A stretch of DNA of 63,859 bases from DSFO01 sp041640715 (GCA_041640715.1 JBEPZU010000007.1:1-63859), one strand, 5' to 3'; numbered from the stretch's first letter, positions 54,440 to 62,619 are shown. The notes: generated from the letters alone by a model not told the origin. Numbers and translations: made by a program.

Positions 54440-55526
54440 TTTCTACTCTTTTGAGAAGTTTTTCAGCTACGTTATAGGTTATATCTATATCGCCTAATAT
54501 CGTATATCTGTCTTTCCTTATTTTATTGCTCATTACCAATGCCTTAATTAAAAATTTTTTCTCTATGTTTATTTCCTCTGCAGCGGTAGGGGCGCCTACT
54601 TTTTTGAGGAGCTCTTTTATTCTTTTGTAATTCATTCCGTGAAGTTGGCTCATTATTATAGTGCCCAAACCGCATTGTATTCCATGGATTTCATTCTTAA
54701 AACCTTCTTTTATTGCCAAGATATCTAAAGCATGGCTAAATAGATGTTCTGAACCGCTTGCCGGTCTAGAGTTACCTGCTACACTTATGGCTATTCCGCT
54801 TCCTATCAACGCTTTTAACACTATAGAATAGGCTTTTTCACTAAATTTTGCAAGTTCTTCTATGTTTTTCTCCACCAGTTTTGCGCTCATCAAAGCCATT
54901 GATGCTGCATATTCGCTATACTCTTCTCCTTTTAACATATTGGCTAACTGCCAATCTTTCACTGCTGTTTTTTTAGCTATCAAATCTCCTATTCCAGCTA
55001 TTAGAGTTTTACGAGGATTTTTCATTATGATTTCTGTATCCGCAATTATTGCCACAGGTGTTTTCATAATAGGTTTTATATCGTATTTACTTTCTAGTTG
55101 CAATGATAATAGAAATGATATAACAGGCGATGATAAACCATCATGAGATGCAGTTGTAGGTATGCTTAAAAATCTTTTATTAGTATATGAAGCTAAAATC
55201 TTGGCACTATCGATTACCTTACCTCCTCCTACACCTACTATTATCTTAACATCTAAGTCTTTTATTTTATGAAGATATTCTGGTAAATCATTTACGAACT
55301 CGTCTATTGAATTAATCTCTATATGTTCTGCTACCAGATTTTCTTTCTCTAAAAGAGGTTTTATTATATCTAGGCTTATTTCCTTAGTTTTCGATGAACC
55401 TGAAATTAGTAACACATTCCCTTTTATGATAGCTAGATAGTCGAGTACATTAGGTAATTCCTCTATAGCTCTTGGCCCAGAGAATACATATCGTGGCAAA
55501 ATTATCTTGTTTATATTTCCTTCCAT
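54432..55526 (-). CDS. egsA: sn-Glycerol-1-phosphate dehydrogenase
   Basis: Makes the archaeal-specific G1P backbone of membrane lipids from dihydroxyacetone phosphate. 364 residues: NAD(P) loop VGVGGGKVIDSAK near 96-108, IPTTASHDGLSSP near 121-133, metal ligands expected in GIGDLIAK (Asp), SGSEHLFSHALD (His) and NEIHGIQCGLG (His). It shares a 50-base divergent promoter region with apgM; a TATA-like palindrome sits 22-26 bases from its ATG. This is direct evidence that the host is an archaeon. Confidence 0.95.
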   Translation of the reverse strand: MEGNINKIILPRYVFSGPRAIEELPNVLDYLAIIKGNVLLISGSSKTKEISLDIIKPLLEKENLVAEHIEINSIDEFVNDLPEYLHKIKDLDVKIIVGVGGGKVIDSAKILASYTNKRFLSIPTTASHDGLSSPVISFLLSLQLESKYDIKPIMKTPVAIIADTEIIMKNPRKTLIAGIGDLIAKKTAVKDWQLANMLKGEEYSEYAASMALMSAKLVEKNIEELAKFSEKAYSIVLKALIGSGIAISVAGNSRPASGSEHLFSHALDILAIKEGFKNEIHGIQCGLGTIIMSQLHGMNYKRIKELLKKVGAPTAAEEINIEKKFLIKALVMSNKIRKDRYTILGDIDITYNVAEKLLKRVEII

Positions 55527-55542
55527 CTACGTCTTAACCTAA

Positions 55543-55558
55543 TATAAATTTATAAATT
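55543..55558. promoter_or_regulatory. Nested palindromic TATA-like boxes shared by egsA and apgM
   Basis: Two overlapping perfect palindromes, tataaatttata (55543-55554) and aatttataaatt (55547-55558), lie in the short divergent gap. Their centres are 22-26 bases from the egsA ATG (55526) and 24-29 bases from the apgM ATG (55577). Both genes can therefore be leaderless and use the same element. The second palindrome is identical to the one at 13087-13098. Confidence 0.55.
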
Positions 55559-55576
55559 TTGAAGGCAAAAAATTTC

Positions 55577-56812
55577 ATGAAGAAAAAATTACTATACATA
55601 ATTCTCGATGGAGCTGCTGATTCGATAGCTGAGAATACTTCTTTGAGTTTGGCTAAAACTGAAAATCTTTCTAGATTAGCCTCCAAATCTAAAGCAGGTA
55701 TCGTATACCCAGTAGATAAAGGAATTGCTCCTGAAAGTGATTCTGCTACGTTATCTATGCTAGGCTACAATGTTAAAGAGATTAAGATCGCTAGAGGCGT
55801 TTTGGAAGCAATAGGTGCGGGAGTAGAATTAAGAAACGGCGACTTAGCTTTGAGAGGTAATTTCGCTACTGTTGAAGGAGACCTATTAATAGATCGAAGA
55901 GTCGGTAGAACTCTAAGCGATAAAGAAGCTAAATTGCTAGTAGAGGAAATCAAGAGCTCGATTACCAATATCAAAGGTCACGAATACGAATTGATTCATA
56001 CTGTAGGTCATAGATGCATCTTGGTGATAAGAAGAAAAAATCAAAGTTTGGGCTCTAACATAACTAATTTGGATCCTGCATATGTTAAAATAGGGGATTT
56101 GGTTCATGCATTGTCTTCTGTGTCTAATAAAATTGAGCTCTGTAGAGCTCTAGATGATGAATCTAAATTATCTGCCGATCTCGTTAATTATTTCTTTTTA
56201 GAAACTAGGAGGATATTGGAAAAGAGCGAGATAAATCTTAGGAGGAAAAAAGAAGGTAAGCTTGTTGCTAATGCAATACTTTTTAGAGATGCTGGATCTA
56301 ATATTCCATCTCTTAAAAGCTTCGAAGAAAGATTCGGTTTAAAGGCTATTTGTATTGCTGATATGCCCGTAGAAATAGGAATAGCTAAAATACTGAAAAT
56401 GGATTCTTCTTGGAAGTATGGTTTTTCCTACAATGAAAAGGCTAGGTTTGTGGCCGAATATCTTAATCATTACGATTTTGTATTTATTCACATAAAGGGA
56501 GCTGATGAAAAAGGTCACGATGGAGATCTTGAGGGAAAGATAAAAGTTATTGAAGAAATAGATAGAGATTTCTTTGGTCCCTTATTAAAGATGATCGAAC
56601 TCGACAAGGTCGATATACTGGTTACTTGTGATCATTCAACTCCTCCTTCTTTGAAGAGTCATAGTGATTCTCCAGTTCCTTTTATGTTATACTCTTCTTC
56701 TTTCAAGCAAAGCGATATTAATAAATTCTCAGAATTTGAATGTTCAAAAGGTTCTTTCGGTCTAATAGAGCATGGTTATTTGCTTTTAGATACAATTTTA
56801 AAAATCATCTAG
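55577..56812 (+). CDS. apgM: Cofactor-independent phosphoglycerate mutase, archaeal type
   Basis: Interconverts 3- and 2-phosphoglycerate in glycolysis. 411 residues from the ATG at 55577: metal-binding LDGAADS near 8-14, PESDSATLSMLGYN with the phosphorylated serine, FRDAGSNIP, HIKGADEKGHDGD, and VTCDHSTPP near the C-terminus. An in-frame TTG at 55559 would add six residues, but the ATG fits the 24-29-base distance from the TATA-like palindromes. It overlaps the convergent tyrS by eight bases. Confidence 0.95.
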   Translation: MKKKLLYIILDGAADSIAENTSLSLAKTENLSRLASKSKAGIVYPVDKGIAPESDSATLSMLGYNVKEIKIARGVLEAIGAGVELRNGDLALRGNFATVEGDLLIDRRVGRTLSDKEAKLLVEEIKSSITNIKGHEYELIHTVGHRCILVIRRKNQSLGSNITNLDPAYVKIGDLVHALSSVSNKIELCRALDDESKLSADLVNYFFLETRRILEKSEINLRRKKEGKLVANAILFRDAGSNIPSLKSFEERFGLKAICIADMPVEIGIAKILKMDSSWKYGFSYNEKARFVAEYLNHYDFVFIHIKGADEKGHDGDLEGKIKVIEEIDRDFFGPLLKMIELDKVDILVTCDHSTPPSLKSHSDSPVPFMLYSSSFKQSDINKFSEFECSKGSFGLIEHGYLLLDTILKII

Positions 56813-57878
56813 ACACTTCGAAACTTTTAATCATCTCAACCAACTTTTTGTTCTCACCTATTTCAAAATACTTCCTTATAGGTTCCAAAATAGAATTTAT
56901 TTCTTCTGCAATTGCTTCTTTAAGATCTAACGGATGTATTTCTCCTTTTGCATATTTACTTTCTAACTCTTTGTAAGAATTTATCTCAATCTCACCTCCA
57001 TACTTGGCTTCTCTTTGTATGATAATGCTTTGTTTTCTTCTAAAAATTATATATTTGGCCAACTCGAGTATTGGATTCATCTCAACTTGCCTTTCAGGAC
57101 ACCATGCTTTTCTAATTTTCCTCTTTACTTCTTCTTCACTATCATGTATGAATATTGCAGAGCTTGGTTGGGATTTGCTCATCTTAGCAGCTACCACTAG
57201 ATCCATTTTATCCTTTGATTCTATCTTAGGAGGCTCTGTTAGACCAGTTAATAAATGGTGATGAATTGCTATTGGTTTCTTCCAGTTTAATTTAGGAAAG
57301 ATTTCTCTAGCAAGCACATGTATCTTCCTTTGATCCATCCCTCCATGCGCTATATCTTTACCAATATATTTCACGTCTACAGCTTGCATGATTGGATAAA
57401 AATATTGTGCCATAGACAATTCTTCCTTTTCGCTTCTTCCCATTATAGTTAAAGTCCTTACCGTTCTAGCTAAAGTTATCTTAGAAGCGAACCTCATCAC
57501 GTCTTTCCAATACTCATAATTCTCCTCGTATAACTTGCTACCGAGCGTTATGTTGGCCTTTGGACAATAAAATCTAAATGCTTTTTCGTAATATTCAGCG
57601 GCTTTAAGTATGTTTTCCCATTTACCTCCAAGTTTCTTGTTTATAAAACTATGCCAGTCTGCTAAATAAATGGTACATTTAATACCAGCTTCGCACAGAT
57701 CATTTATTTTGTCTCCACAAACTATCAAAGTGCCAAGATGTAAAAGGCCTGATATCTCGAATCCTATATAATGTGAAGGGTTTTCGTTTGTAGTAAGCAA
57801 TTCTCTTAGTTCTTCTTCAACTAGTATTTCTTCAGTGGGTATTTTCTTTATTAACTCTATTTTTTTCTCTAGGTCCAT
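56805..57878 (-). CDS. tyrS: Tyrosyl-tRNA synthetase
   Basis: Class I synthetase of 357 residues, the archaeal/eukaryotic TyrRS type. The HIGH motif is HLGT at 47-50, the tyrosine pocket has QAVDVKYIGKDIAHGGMDQRK near 165-185, and KMSKS is at 232-236. It lies three bases after the Rpc34-like gene, so it is the last cistron of a gar1 - tfb - rpc34-like - tyrS message. Confidence 0.95.
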   Translation of the reverse strand: MDLEKKIELIKKIPTEEILVEEELRELLTTNENPSHYIGFEISGLLHLGTLIVCGDKINDLCEAGIKCTIYLADWHSFINKKLGGKWENILKAAEYYEKAFRFYCPKANITLGSKLYEENYEYWKDVMRFASKITLARTVRTLTIMGRSEKEELSMAQYFYPIMQAVDVKYIGKDIAHGGMDQRKIHVLAREIFPKLNWKKPIAIHHHLLTGLTEPPKIESKDKMDLVVAAKMSKSQPSSAIFIHDSEEEVKRKIRKAWCPERQVEMNPILELAKYIIFRRKQSIIIQREAKYGGEIEINSYKELESKYAKGEIHPLDLKEAIAEEINSILEPIRKYFEIGENKKLVEMIKSFEVSR

Positions 57879-57881
57879 AGA

Positions 57882-58238
57882 TCATTTTTCAAGCCATTCA
57901 ATTAATTTATTGCAATTAATTGGGTTTAGACTACCTAGCTCAGAGCAATTATTAAAATCAGGACAGGGAATGCAGGGTACCCCATTTAAAATTTCTAAAG
58001 GTAAAATTTTGAGAGTCTTTGTAGCGACTTTAAGTATACGAATTTTTTTACCGTTTACGTACCTTTCTGTCTGTATCACTGAACCATTCTTGATGAATTT
58101 CATCAAAAATTTTGTTCCGTTCTCGCTTTTGATCCTAGAAACCTTCCATAACTCTCTTCTATCAATTCCATCTTTACTTTTCTTTATTATTTCAAGAAGT
58201 TTTTTTTCTATCTCTTCTTCGCTTGCCTTTCTTTTCAC
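57882..58238 (-). CDS. Rpc34-like winged-helix protein with four-cysteine Fe-S motif
   Basis: 118 residues. A winged helix occupies about 8-65 (LLEIIKKSKDGIDRRELWKVSRI ... NGSVIQTERY). The C-terminal part has C89, C92, C98 and C109 in the arrangement known for the cubane iron-sulfur cluster of RNA polymerase III subunit RPC34/RPC39 and its archaeal homologues. In archaea it is proposed to act in transcription, but its exact contact with RNA polymerase is unsettled. It overlaps the tfb stop by four bases and precedes tyrS, so it is co-transcribed with a basal factor. Confidence 0.8.
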   Translation of the reverse strand: MKRKASEEEIEKKLLEIIKKSKDGIDRRELWKVSRIKSENGTKFLMKFIKNGSVIQTERYVNGKKIRILKVATKTLKILPLEILNGVPCIPCPDFNNCSELGSLNPINCNKLIEWLEK

Positions 58239-59158
58239 AAATATACATTAATATCTAGGCATCTAATAAGTTCTTTGCTTATATTTCTTATAGTAACCTC
58301 TGTTACACCTGCGCATTCTGCTATTTCTCTTTGTGTTCTTTTTTCGTTGGTTAAAGTACAAGCTATATAAACTGCACTTGCAGCAATACTTAAAGGAGAT
58401 TTACCTGCAATTCTTCCAGTACTTAAGGTTTTTTCTACTATATTTTTCGAAATGATTGCAACCTCGGCATTTAGACCGAGGTTTTCAACTAATATCGGGA
58501 TGTGATATAAGCTTGTGTTTGATTTTATCTTTATTTTGCTAATATCGGATAGGTTATCAACTATTTCAGTGTAATATTTAGAGAACGTTCTTCTTTTCAG
58601 ATTGAGAACTTCTGTTATGTCCTTTATTCTTATCGGATGATCACAAATTTTACATGCTATATAAATACAGTTTGCTAATAATCCTCTTATCGACTTGCCT
58701 TTTTTTGGGTTTTCTTCGATAGTTTTCCTATACAACTCAGCAACAGTTTCTTTTACTCTTTCTGGTAAATTCAGTTTAGAGCTAACTTCATCTAGCAACG
58801 TGAAGGCAGAATAAAGATTTCTATCTTTAGAATCGCTTATCCTAAGTCTTTTTTGGTATTTAGATAGAGCGAAGTACTTACTTATGTCTTCTCCGCTTAT
58901 ATTATCTTTACATGCTAGTTTGACGTCGGTTGTTAATCCTTTGTCGTGGATTGCTAATCTAATAGGTGCTCCAGTTCTAGGAGTTGTTTCTTCATTCTCT
59001 CCGAAGAAGATTCTCCATTCCTTGGAATAATCTATTAAATTGTTAGCTATTACATTTCCGCAATTTTTGCAAATTATAGATCCTTCTTTGGAATTTATTA
59101 TCAATTCTTTTGAGCCACATAGATCGCATTTATCATGAACGAATTTAAGATTGGTCAT
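58235..59158 (-). CDS. tfb: Transcription factor B
   Basis: TFIIB homologue that bridges TBP and RNA polymerase. 307 residues: an N-terminal zinc ribbon (C11, C14, C30, C33), the B-reader segment with EWRIFFGENEETTPRTGAP, and two cyclin folds (about 105-200 and 205-300; e.g. KGKSIRGLLANCIYIACKI and GKSPLSIAASAVYIACTLTNEKRTQREIAECAGVTEVTIRN). The helix-turn-helix at the C-terminus contacts the factor-B recognition element. It overlaps both gar1 and the Rpc34-like gene by four bases. Other TFB copies in the genome cannot be judged here. Confidence 0.95.
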   Translation of the reverse strand: MTNLKFVHDKCDLCGSKELIINSKEGSIICKNCGNVIANNLIDYSKEWRIFFGENEETTPRTGAPIRLAIHDKGLTTDVKLACKDNISGEDISKYFALSKYQKRLRISDSKDRNLYSAFTLLDEVSSKLNLPERVKETVAELYRKTIEENPKKGKSIRGLLANCIYIACKICDHPIRIKDITEVLNLKRRTFSKYYTEIVDNLSDISKIKIKSNTSLYHIPILVENLGLNAEVAIISKNIVEKTLSTGRIAGKSPLSIAASAVYIACTLTNEKRTQREIAECAGVTEVTIRNISKELIRCLDINVYL

Positions 59159-59379
59159 TTTACATAAAGCTTTTGGTTTTTAAGGTTTTGGATGTCTACT
59201 TTCTTATAAGGCTTTACTGCTACGTAGGGAGAATTTACAGGTCCTAGTACGTCTATGACTATCCCTATAGGATTAGAGTCTTTATCAAATACTTCAGTAT
59301 TCAGTTTTGGTACTAATTCTGCTTTAACTAATATTCTACCCCTCTTAGTGATGTTGTAGACGAAACCGATTTGTTTCAT
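59155..59379 (-). CDS. gar1: H/ACA RNP protein Gar1
   Basis: Small beta-barrel protein that joins Cbf5 in RNA-guided pseudouridylation. 74 residues with the Gar1 pattern: VFDKDSNPIGIVIDVLGPVNSPYVAVKPY. The pairing of gar1 with tfb is common in archaea. A likely TATA element (agtataaaaacc, about 59410-59421) lies some 37 bases upstream, leaving a short leader. Confidence 0.88.
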   Translation of the reverse strand: MKQIGFVYNITKRGRILVKAELVPKLNTEVFDKDSNPIGIVIDVLGPVNSPYVAVKPYKKVDIQNLKNQKLYVK

Positions 59380-59643
59380 TAGAAATCAGCACATTTCATT
59401 TCGAATAATAGTATAAAAACCTTTCGTTTTTATGTATTTCTTTGTATATTCTTATGTATTCTTTTGGTCATGTTTTTTTGAGTTACAATTTTTAATGGTT
59501 TCATCAAAATCAGGAGACGATTTGTTTATTAAGCGTTTTGAGCAAAGTCGTTACAAATAACGCGTTTTAATTTCTTCCTTAAGAAGCTCTCAACCAAATG
59601 CCAAATCTTTCTTCAAGAATCGTAGATAAAGATTCTAACCCCT

Positions 59644-59934
59644 TTACCTTTTTTTCCTTTCTTCTTTTATTTTCAAAGCTAATTTCTTAAGGAGTAAATT
59701 CTTGCTTTCCTTTTTTGGATATACCAATACATAACCTTTAATCCACCAAGACCTAGGATATGCTTTTTCTTTAATTATTTCCGCTTTGTAACCTAGTAAG
59801 GAAGCACTGTTAGCTATTTCTTCTAATTTAACTTTTTCTACGGCTAGCTTGAGAGATACTCTTCTACCTTCTCTTCTAGAGTTGTTTGCTTCAAGGTAGG
59901 ATGGCCAAATCAAACAGTAATCTTTGTTTTTCAT
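59644..59934 (-). CDS. srp19: Signal recognition particle protein SRP19
   Basis: Binds 7S RNA and prepares it for SRP54. 96 residues: LIWPSYLEANNSRREGRRVSL at 8-28 is the diagnostic RNA-contact stretch, then KLEEIANSASLLGYKAEIIKEKAYPRSWW. The C-terminus is strongly basic (ERKKR). It overlaps the rps8e stop by four bases. A gene-free gap of 264 bases follows before gar1. Confidence 0.93.
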   Translation of the reverse strand: MKNKDYCLIWPSYLEANNSRREGRRVSLKLAVEKVKLEEIANSASLLGYKAEIIKEKAYPRSWWIKGYVLVYPKKESKNLLLKKLALKIKEERKKR

Positions 59935-60314
59935 ACCAACAACTTAGCATTTACAATACCTTCTTGACCCGGCCTTGAGGTTACTATAGCTTCACCTATA
60001 CTAGTTCTTATAATCGCTCCTTTAGATATTATTTTCCTTTTATCAAATTCTGGATTGGTAGGATTCTTTATAACTGCCAGGATTTCAACCTTCTTTGTTT
60101 CTTTTGTATTAGGGTTAGTTACATTAGCATATTTTACTTTTCTAAGTCTTATTTTCATATTGCCCCCATAAACTCTTTCTATCTCTTTTTCTTCTTTTTC
60201 GCCTAGCATGGTTAAAGTAGGTGCGCCTCCCAATTCAGAGCGTTTGGTTTTCCTACTACTGCCTTTTTTGCCTCCAGTAGGCTTTTTCAAGTCATTAGAA
60301 TGCTTTTGTACCAT
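59931..60314 (-). CDS. rps8e: 30S ribosomal protein S8e
   Basis: 127 residues from the ATG at 60314. The start NDLKKPTGGKKG near 7-18 and LGGAPT ... NVTNPNTKETKKVEI ... IRTSIGEAIVTSRPGQEGIVNAKLL complete the archaeal S8e profile. An upstream TTG would add five residues, but the ATG sits about 29 bases after the TATA-like catatttaaatt (60338-60349), which supports the shorter form. It lies just downstream of a tRNA-Glu gene and is followed by srp19. Confidence 0.95.
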   Translation of the reverse strand: MVQKHSNDLKKPTGGKKGSSRKTKRSELGGAPTLTMLGEKEEKEIERVYGGNMKIRLRKVKYANVTNPNTKETKKVEILAVIKNPTNPEFDKRKIISKGAIIRTSIGEAIVTSRPGQEGIVNAKLLV

Positions 60315-60349
60315 ATATTTTCCTATCAAAAAGAAACATATTTAAATTA

Positions 60350-60425
60350 TGCCTCGGGCGGGATTTGAACCCGCGATCCCTGGCTTGAGAGGCCAGTATT
60401 CTTAACCGGGCTAAACTACCGAGGC
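60350..60425 (-). tRNA. tRNA-Glu (CTC)
   Basis: 76 bases on the minus strand: acceptor GCCTCGG/CCGAGGC with discriminator A, D arm GTTTAGCCCGGTTAAGAAT, anticodon stem CTGGC/GCCAG with loop CTCTCAA (anticodon CTC), and a standard T arm. No intron, no encoded CCA. A TATA-like element is at about 60448-60461, some 30 bases from the 5' end. Confidence 0.95.
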
Positions 60426-60592
60426 GTTCAAAAAAATAGTTATCAAAAATGTTTTTAAAGCTTCTTTTCAATTTTGATTTCATTCTTGTTCAAAAGTGCA
60501 TTGTTTTCTGGTTTCCTAATATCCCAATTTAATCAGAATCTTTATTATACATTTCATAGCTCGTTTTACCCTTATGTGTTAATAAAGAAATA

Positions 60593-60668
60593 TGCCCCCA
60601 GCGGGATTTGAACCCGCGATCCCTGGCTCGAAAGGCCAGTATTCTTAACCGGGCTAAACTATGGGGGC
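60593..60668 (-). tRNA. tRNA-Glu (TTC)
   Basis: 76 bases on the minus strand: acceptor GCCCCCA/TGGGGGC with discriminator A. The internal sequence is identical to the neighbouring tRNA-Glu (CTC) except at positions 34 and 37; loop CTTTCGA gives anticodon TTC. No intron. The two genes are about 167 bases apart. Confidence 0.95.
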
Positions 60669-60747
60669 AAAGTCGTTGATAATTGTTGTAAAGGTAGTTA
60701 ATAAATTTGACTTCGATCTATTATCCTTTGCGAACAAAAAATGGATT

Positions 60748-61206
60748 TTATTTAAAATAGTCTAAAAGAGTTTTTTCTCTGGAAAGAACGTTTTCTAGGA
60801 TAAATTGATTAGCTTTTTCAATAACGAGTTTAAGCTTATCTTTAAGTCTTCTCTTAGCTTCTTCATATTCAACCCATTCATATCCTATGTGTTCCGGAGA
60901 AATTTTTACATTCGTATCTTTAGCCTCCATTAGTAGATAGGACACTTCTTTTTGGATTAATTTTCCTTCTCTTCGATACATATAACTTATGGTTTCCTTG
61001 AATCCATCTATTATTTCAAAATCTTTTAACCCTGTTTCTTCCCTAACTTCTCTTTCAGCTGTTTCTTTTAAGCTCTCTGAAGGTTCGATCAAACCTTTAG
61101 GGATTTCCCAATATTCTTGTTTGTATTTAGCTTTAAGTAATAAGTAATATATCTTATGATCTTTTCTTGTAAATATTACAGCTCCTACCGATTTTTCTCT
61201 ATACAT
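60748..61206 (-). CDS. Nudix hydrolase
   Basis: 152 residues. The Nudix box G(5x)E(7x)REVREETGL is intact at residues about 38-60 (GLIEPSESLKETAEREVREETGL). The substrate side EYWEIPKG resembles Ap4A/nucleotide hydrolases of the MutT group, although specificity cannot be told. It is the last of three leftward cistrons (IDI-like Nudix, SDR, Nudix). Confidence 0.88.
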   Translation of the reverse strand: MYREKSVGAVIFTRKDHKIYYLLLKAKYKQEYWEIPKGLIEPSESLKETAEREVREETGLKDFEIIDGFKETISYMYRREGKLIQKEVSYLLMEAKDTNVKISPEHIGYEWVEYEEAKRRLKDKLKLVIEKANQFILENVLSREKTLLDYFK

Positions 61207-61226
61207 AGAGAAATATTCTAAAAAGC

Positions 61227-61982
61227 TTAATATATTACTGCTCCACCGTCTGCGATTATAGTCTGACCTGTGACAAAAGAAAAGTCTTCGCTTATCAAAG
61301 CGGAGACCAACTTGGCTATTTCTTCAGTAATGCCCCACCTCTTAAGAGATGTTTCTTCAGCCAATTGTTTTCTTTCTTTCTTACTTAATTTCAAATACGT
61401 AGCTTTAGTCATTATGCTTCCTAATGCTACAGTATATGCCCTTATATTATATATTCCATAAGTTCTAGCGATGAATTTGGAGAGCGAAATTAAAGAGCTT
61501 TTAGCGAAAGCATAGGCTGCACCTTCGATATCTCCTGAAATAGCAGGAGTTGATGAAATGTTTATAATTACACCGTAATTCTGTTGCATCATGTGGGGTA
61601 AGCATTCCTTAGACATTCTAAAAGAACCCATGAAGTCTACTTGGAAGATGTCGAGTATTATCTTATCGTCAAGTTCATGCACTTTTTTGCGCCATATTTC
61701 TAAATCGAGGGCATAACCGGCGAAATTTATTAAGTAATCTATCCTTTTGAACGTATTTATTATTAGGTTTACTGCTTCTTTTACTTCTTCGTTTTTTACA
61801 AGATCTACTTTTACAGGTAATGCTTTAACGTTATATTTTTCTTCGATTAGCTTCGCGAGCTTTCTGCAACTCTGATAGTTTCTAGCTAGGAGACAAACAT
61901 TTATCTTTCTTTTAGCAAGTTCTATCGCTGTAGCCCTACCTATCCCTTTAGAGGCTCCTGTTATTACAGCCACCCTGTTCAT
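61227..61982 (-). CDS. Short-chain dehydrogenase/reductase
   Basis: 251 residues. Cofactor loop TGASKGIG at 8-15, basic residue in LLARNYQSCRK suggesting NADP preference, LINFAGYAL in place of NNAG, catalytic serine in INISSTPA and YAFAK for the YxxxK pair, and GQTIIADGGAVIY at the C-terminus, the usual SDR end. Substrate unknown. It starts three bases after the IDI-like Nudix gene stop. Confidence 0.9.
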   Translation of the reverse strand: MNRVAVITGASKGIGRATAIELAKRKINVCLLARNYQSCRKLAKLIEEKYNVKALPVKVDLVKNEEVKEAVNLIINTFKRIDYLINFAGYALDLEIWRKKVHELDDKIILDIFQVDFMGSFRMSKECLPHMMQQNYGVIINISSTPAISGDIEGAAYAFAKSSLISLSKFIARTYGIYNIRAYTVALGSIMTKATYLKLSKKERKQLAEETSLKRWGITEEIAKLVSALISEDFSFVTGQTIIADGGAVIY

Positions 61983-61985
61983 AAA

Positions 61986-62492
61986 TTAAATATAATTCTT
62001 CAGCTCTTTTAATGGTATTCTAAGCCATTCAGATATTTTCTCTCCTTTAAGTTCTTCTTCTACATCGTCTAAATCAACGAACTTGAAGCTTTCTATTTCT
62101 TCTTTATTGGGTCTTATTTCTCCATCATAGTCACAGCTAAATACCACACAGAACTCATTTTCTACGTCTTCCTCTCTTTCGCCTTTGGCTTTATAATTGA
62201 AGTAAAACAATCGTCTGAATTTTAACTCATCAATTATACCTAATTCTTTTTTGAGTGTTCTTCTAAGCGCTTCTTCCCACGTCTCTCCTGGGAAAAGATG
62301 ACTTGCAGGGAATTCCCAGTATGAAGGAAATCTTTTATTCTTACTACGCTTTTGGATTAAAACTCTCCCCTTCGAATCCCTTATTACGATAATAAAGGCG
62401 AGATGTCTCTTTCCTTCCCCGCTATGTGCGGCTTCTAATTCTTCTTCTCCTATTTTTGCGCCTTCTTCGTTGCAAAGGATTACTTTAGGCAT
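61986..62492 (-). CDS. Nudix protein of the type 1 isopentenyl-diphosphate isomerase group, catalytic Cys missing
   Basis: 168 residues that align by eye with bacterial IDI-1: AAHSGEGKRHLAF gives H23 and H30, PASHLFPGE gives H65, LRRTLKKELGI gives E83, and VENEFCVVF gives E111 and E113. All of the metal ligands and the general-base glutamate of IDI-1 are present. At the catalytic cysteine position (C67 in E. coli IDI, in VCGHP) the sequence reads PASH, so alanine replaces it. It could be an isomerase using another residue, or a Nudix hydrolase on a related prenyl phosphate. First of three co-directional cistrons. Confidence 0.75.
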   Translation of the reverse strand: MPKVILCNEEGAKIGEEELEAAHSGEGKRHLAFIIVIRDSKGRVLIQKRSKNKRFPSYWEFPASHLFPGETWEEALRRTLKKELGIIDELKFRRLFYFNYKAKGEREEDVENEFCVVFSCDYDGEIRPNKEEIESFKFVDLDDVEEELKGEKISEWLRIPLKELKNYI

Positions 62493-62527
62493 TTAGAATT
62501 TTAGTTAGTAAATCTTTATAACGTTTA

Positions 62528-62598
62528 TGCGACCGCCGGGATTTGAACCCGGGTTCTCGGCTCGGGAAGCCGATGTCCTACCGCTAGACTACGGTCGC
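62528..62598 (-). tRNA. tRNA-Gly (CCC)
   Basis: 71 bases on the minus strand: acceptor GCGACCG/CGGTCGC with discriminator A, anticodon stem TCGGC/GCCGA with loop TTCCCGA (anticodon CCC), standard T arm. No intron. It is the second tRNA-Gly in the window, complementing the GCC isoacceptor. Confidence 0.95.
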
Positions 62599-62619
62599 TT
62601 GGACATCTATTTAATATGT

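Noticed and set aside
59395..59480. Short direct repeats of tatgtatt in the gar1 upstream gap
   Set aside because: Three loosely spaced AT-rich copies are expected by chance at this base composition; no CRISPR-like regularity.
59570..59680. A readable frame continuing past the srp19 stop (…GLESLSTILEERFGIWLRAS) on the minus strand
   Set aside because: It has no start codon, is out of frame with srp19, is only about 20 codons past the gene, and matches no family. Regarded as chance.
60295..60483. A 62-codon minus-strand frame covering tRNA-Glu (CTC)
   Set aside because: It lies over a complete tRNA cloverleaf and the start of rps8e, so it is a chance frame.
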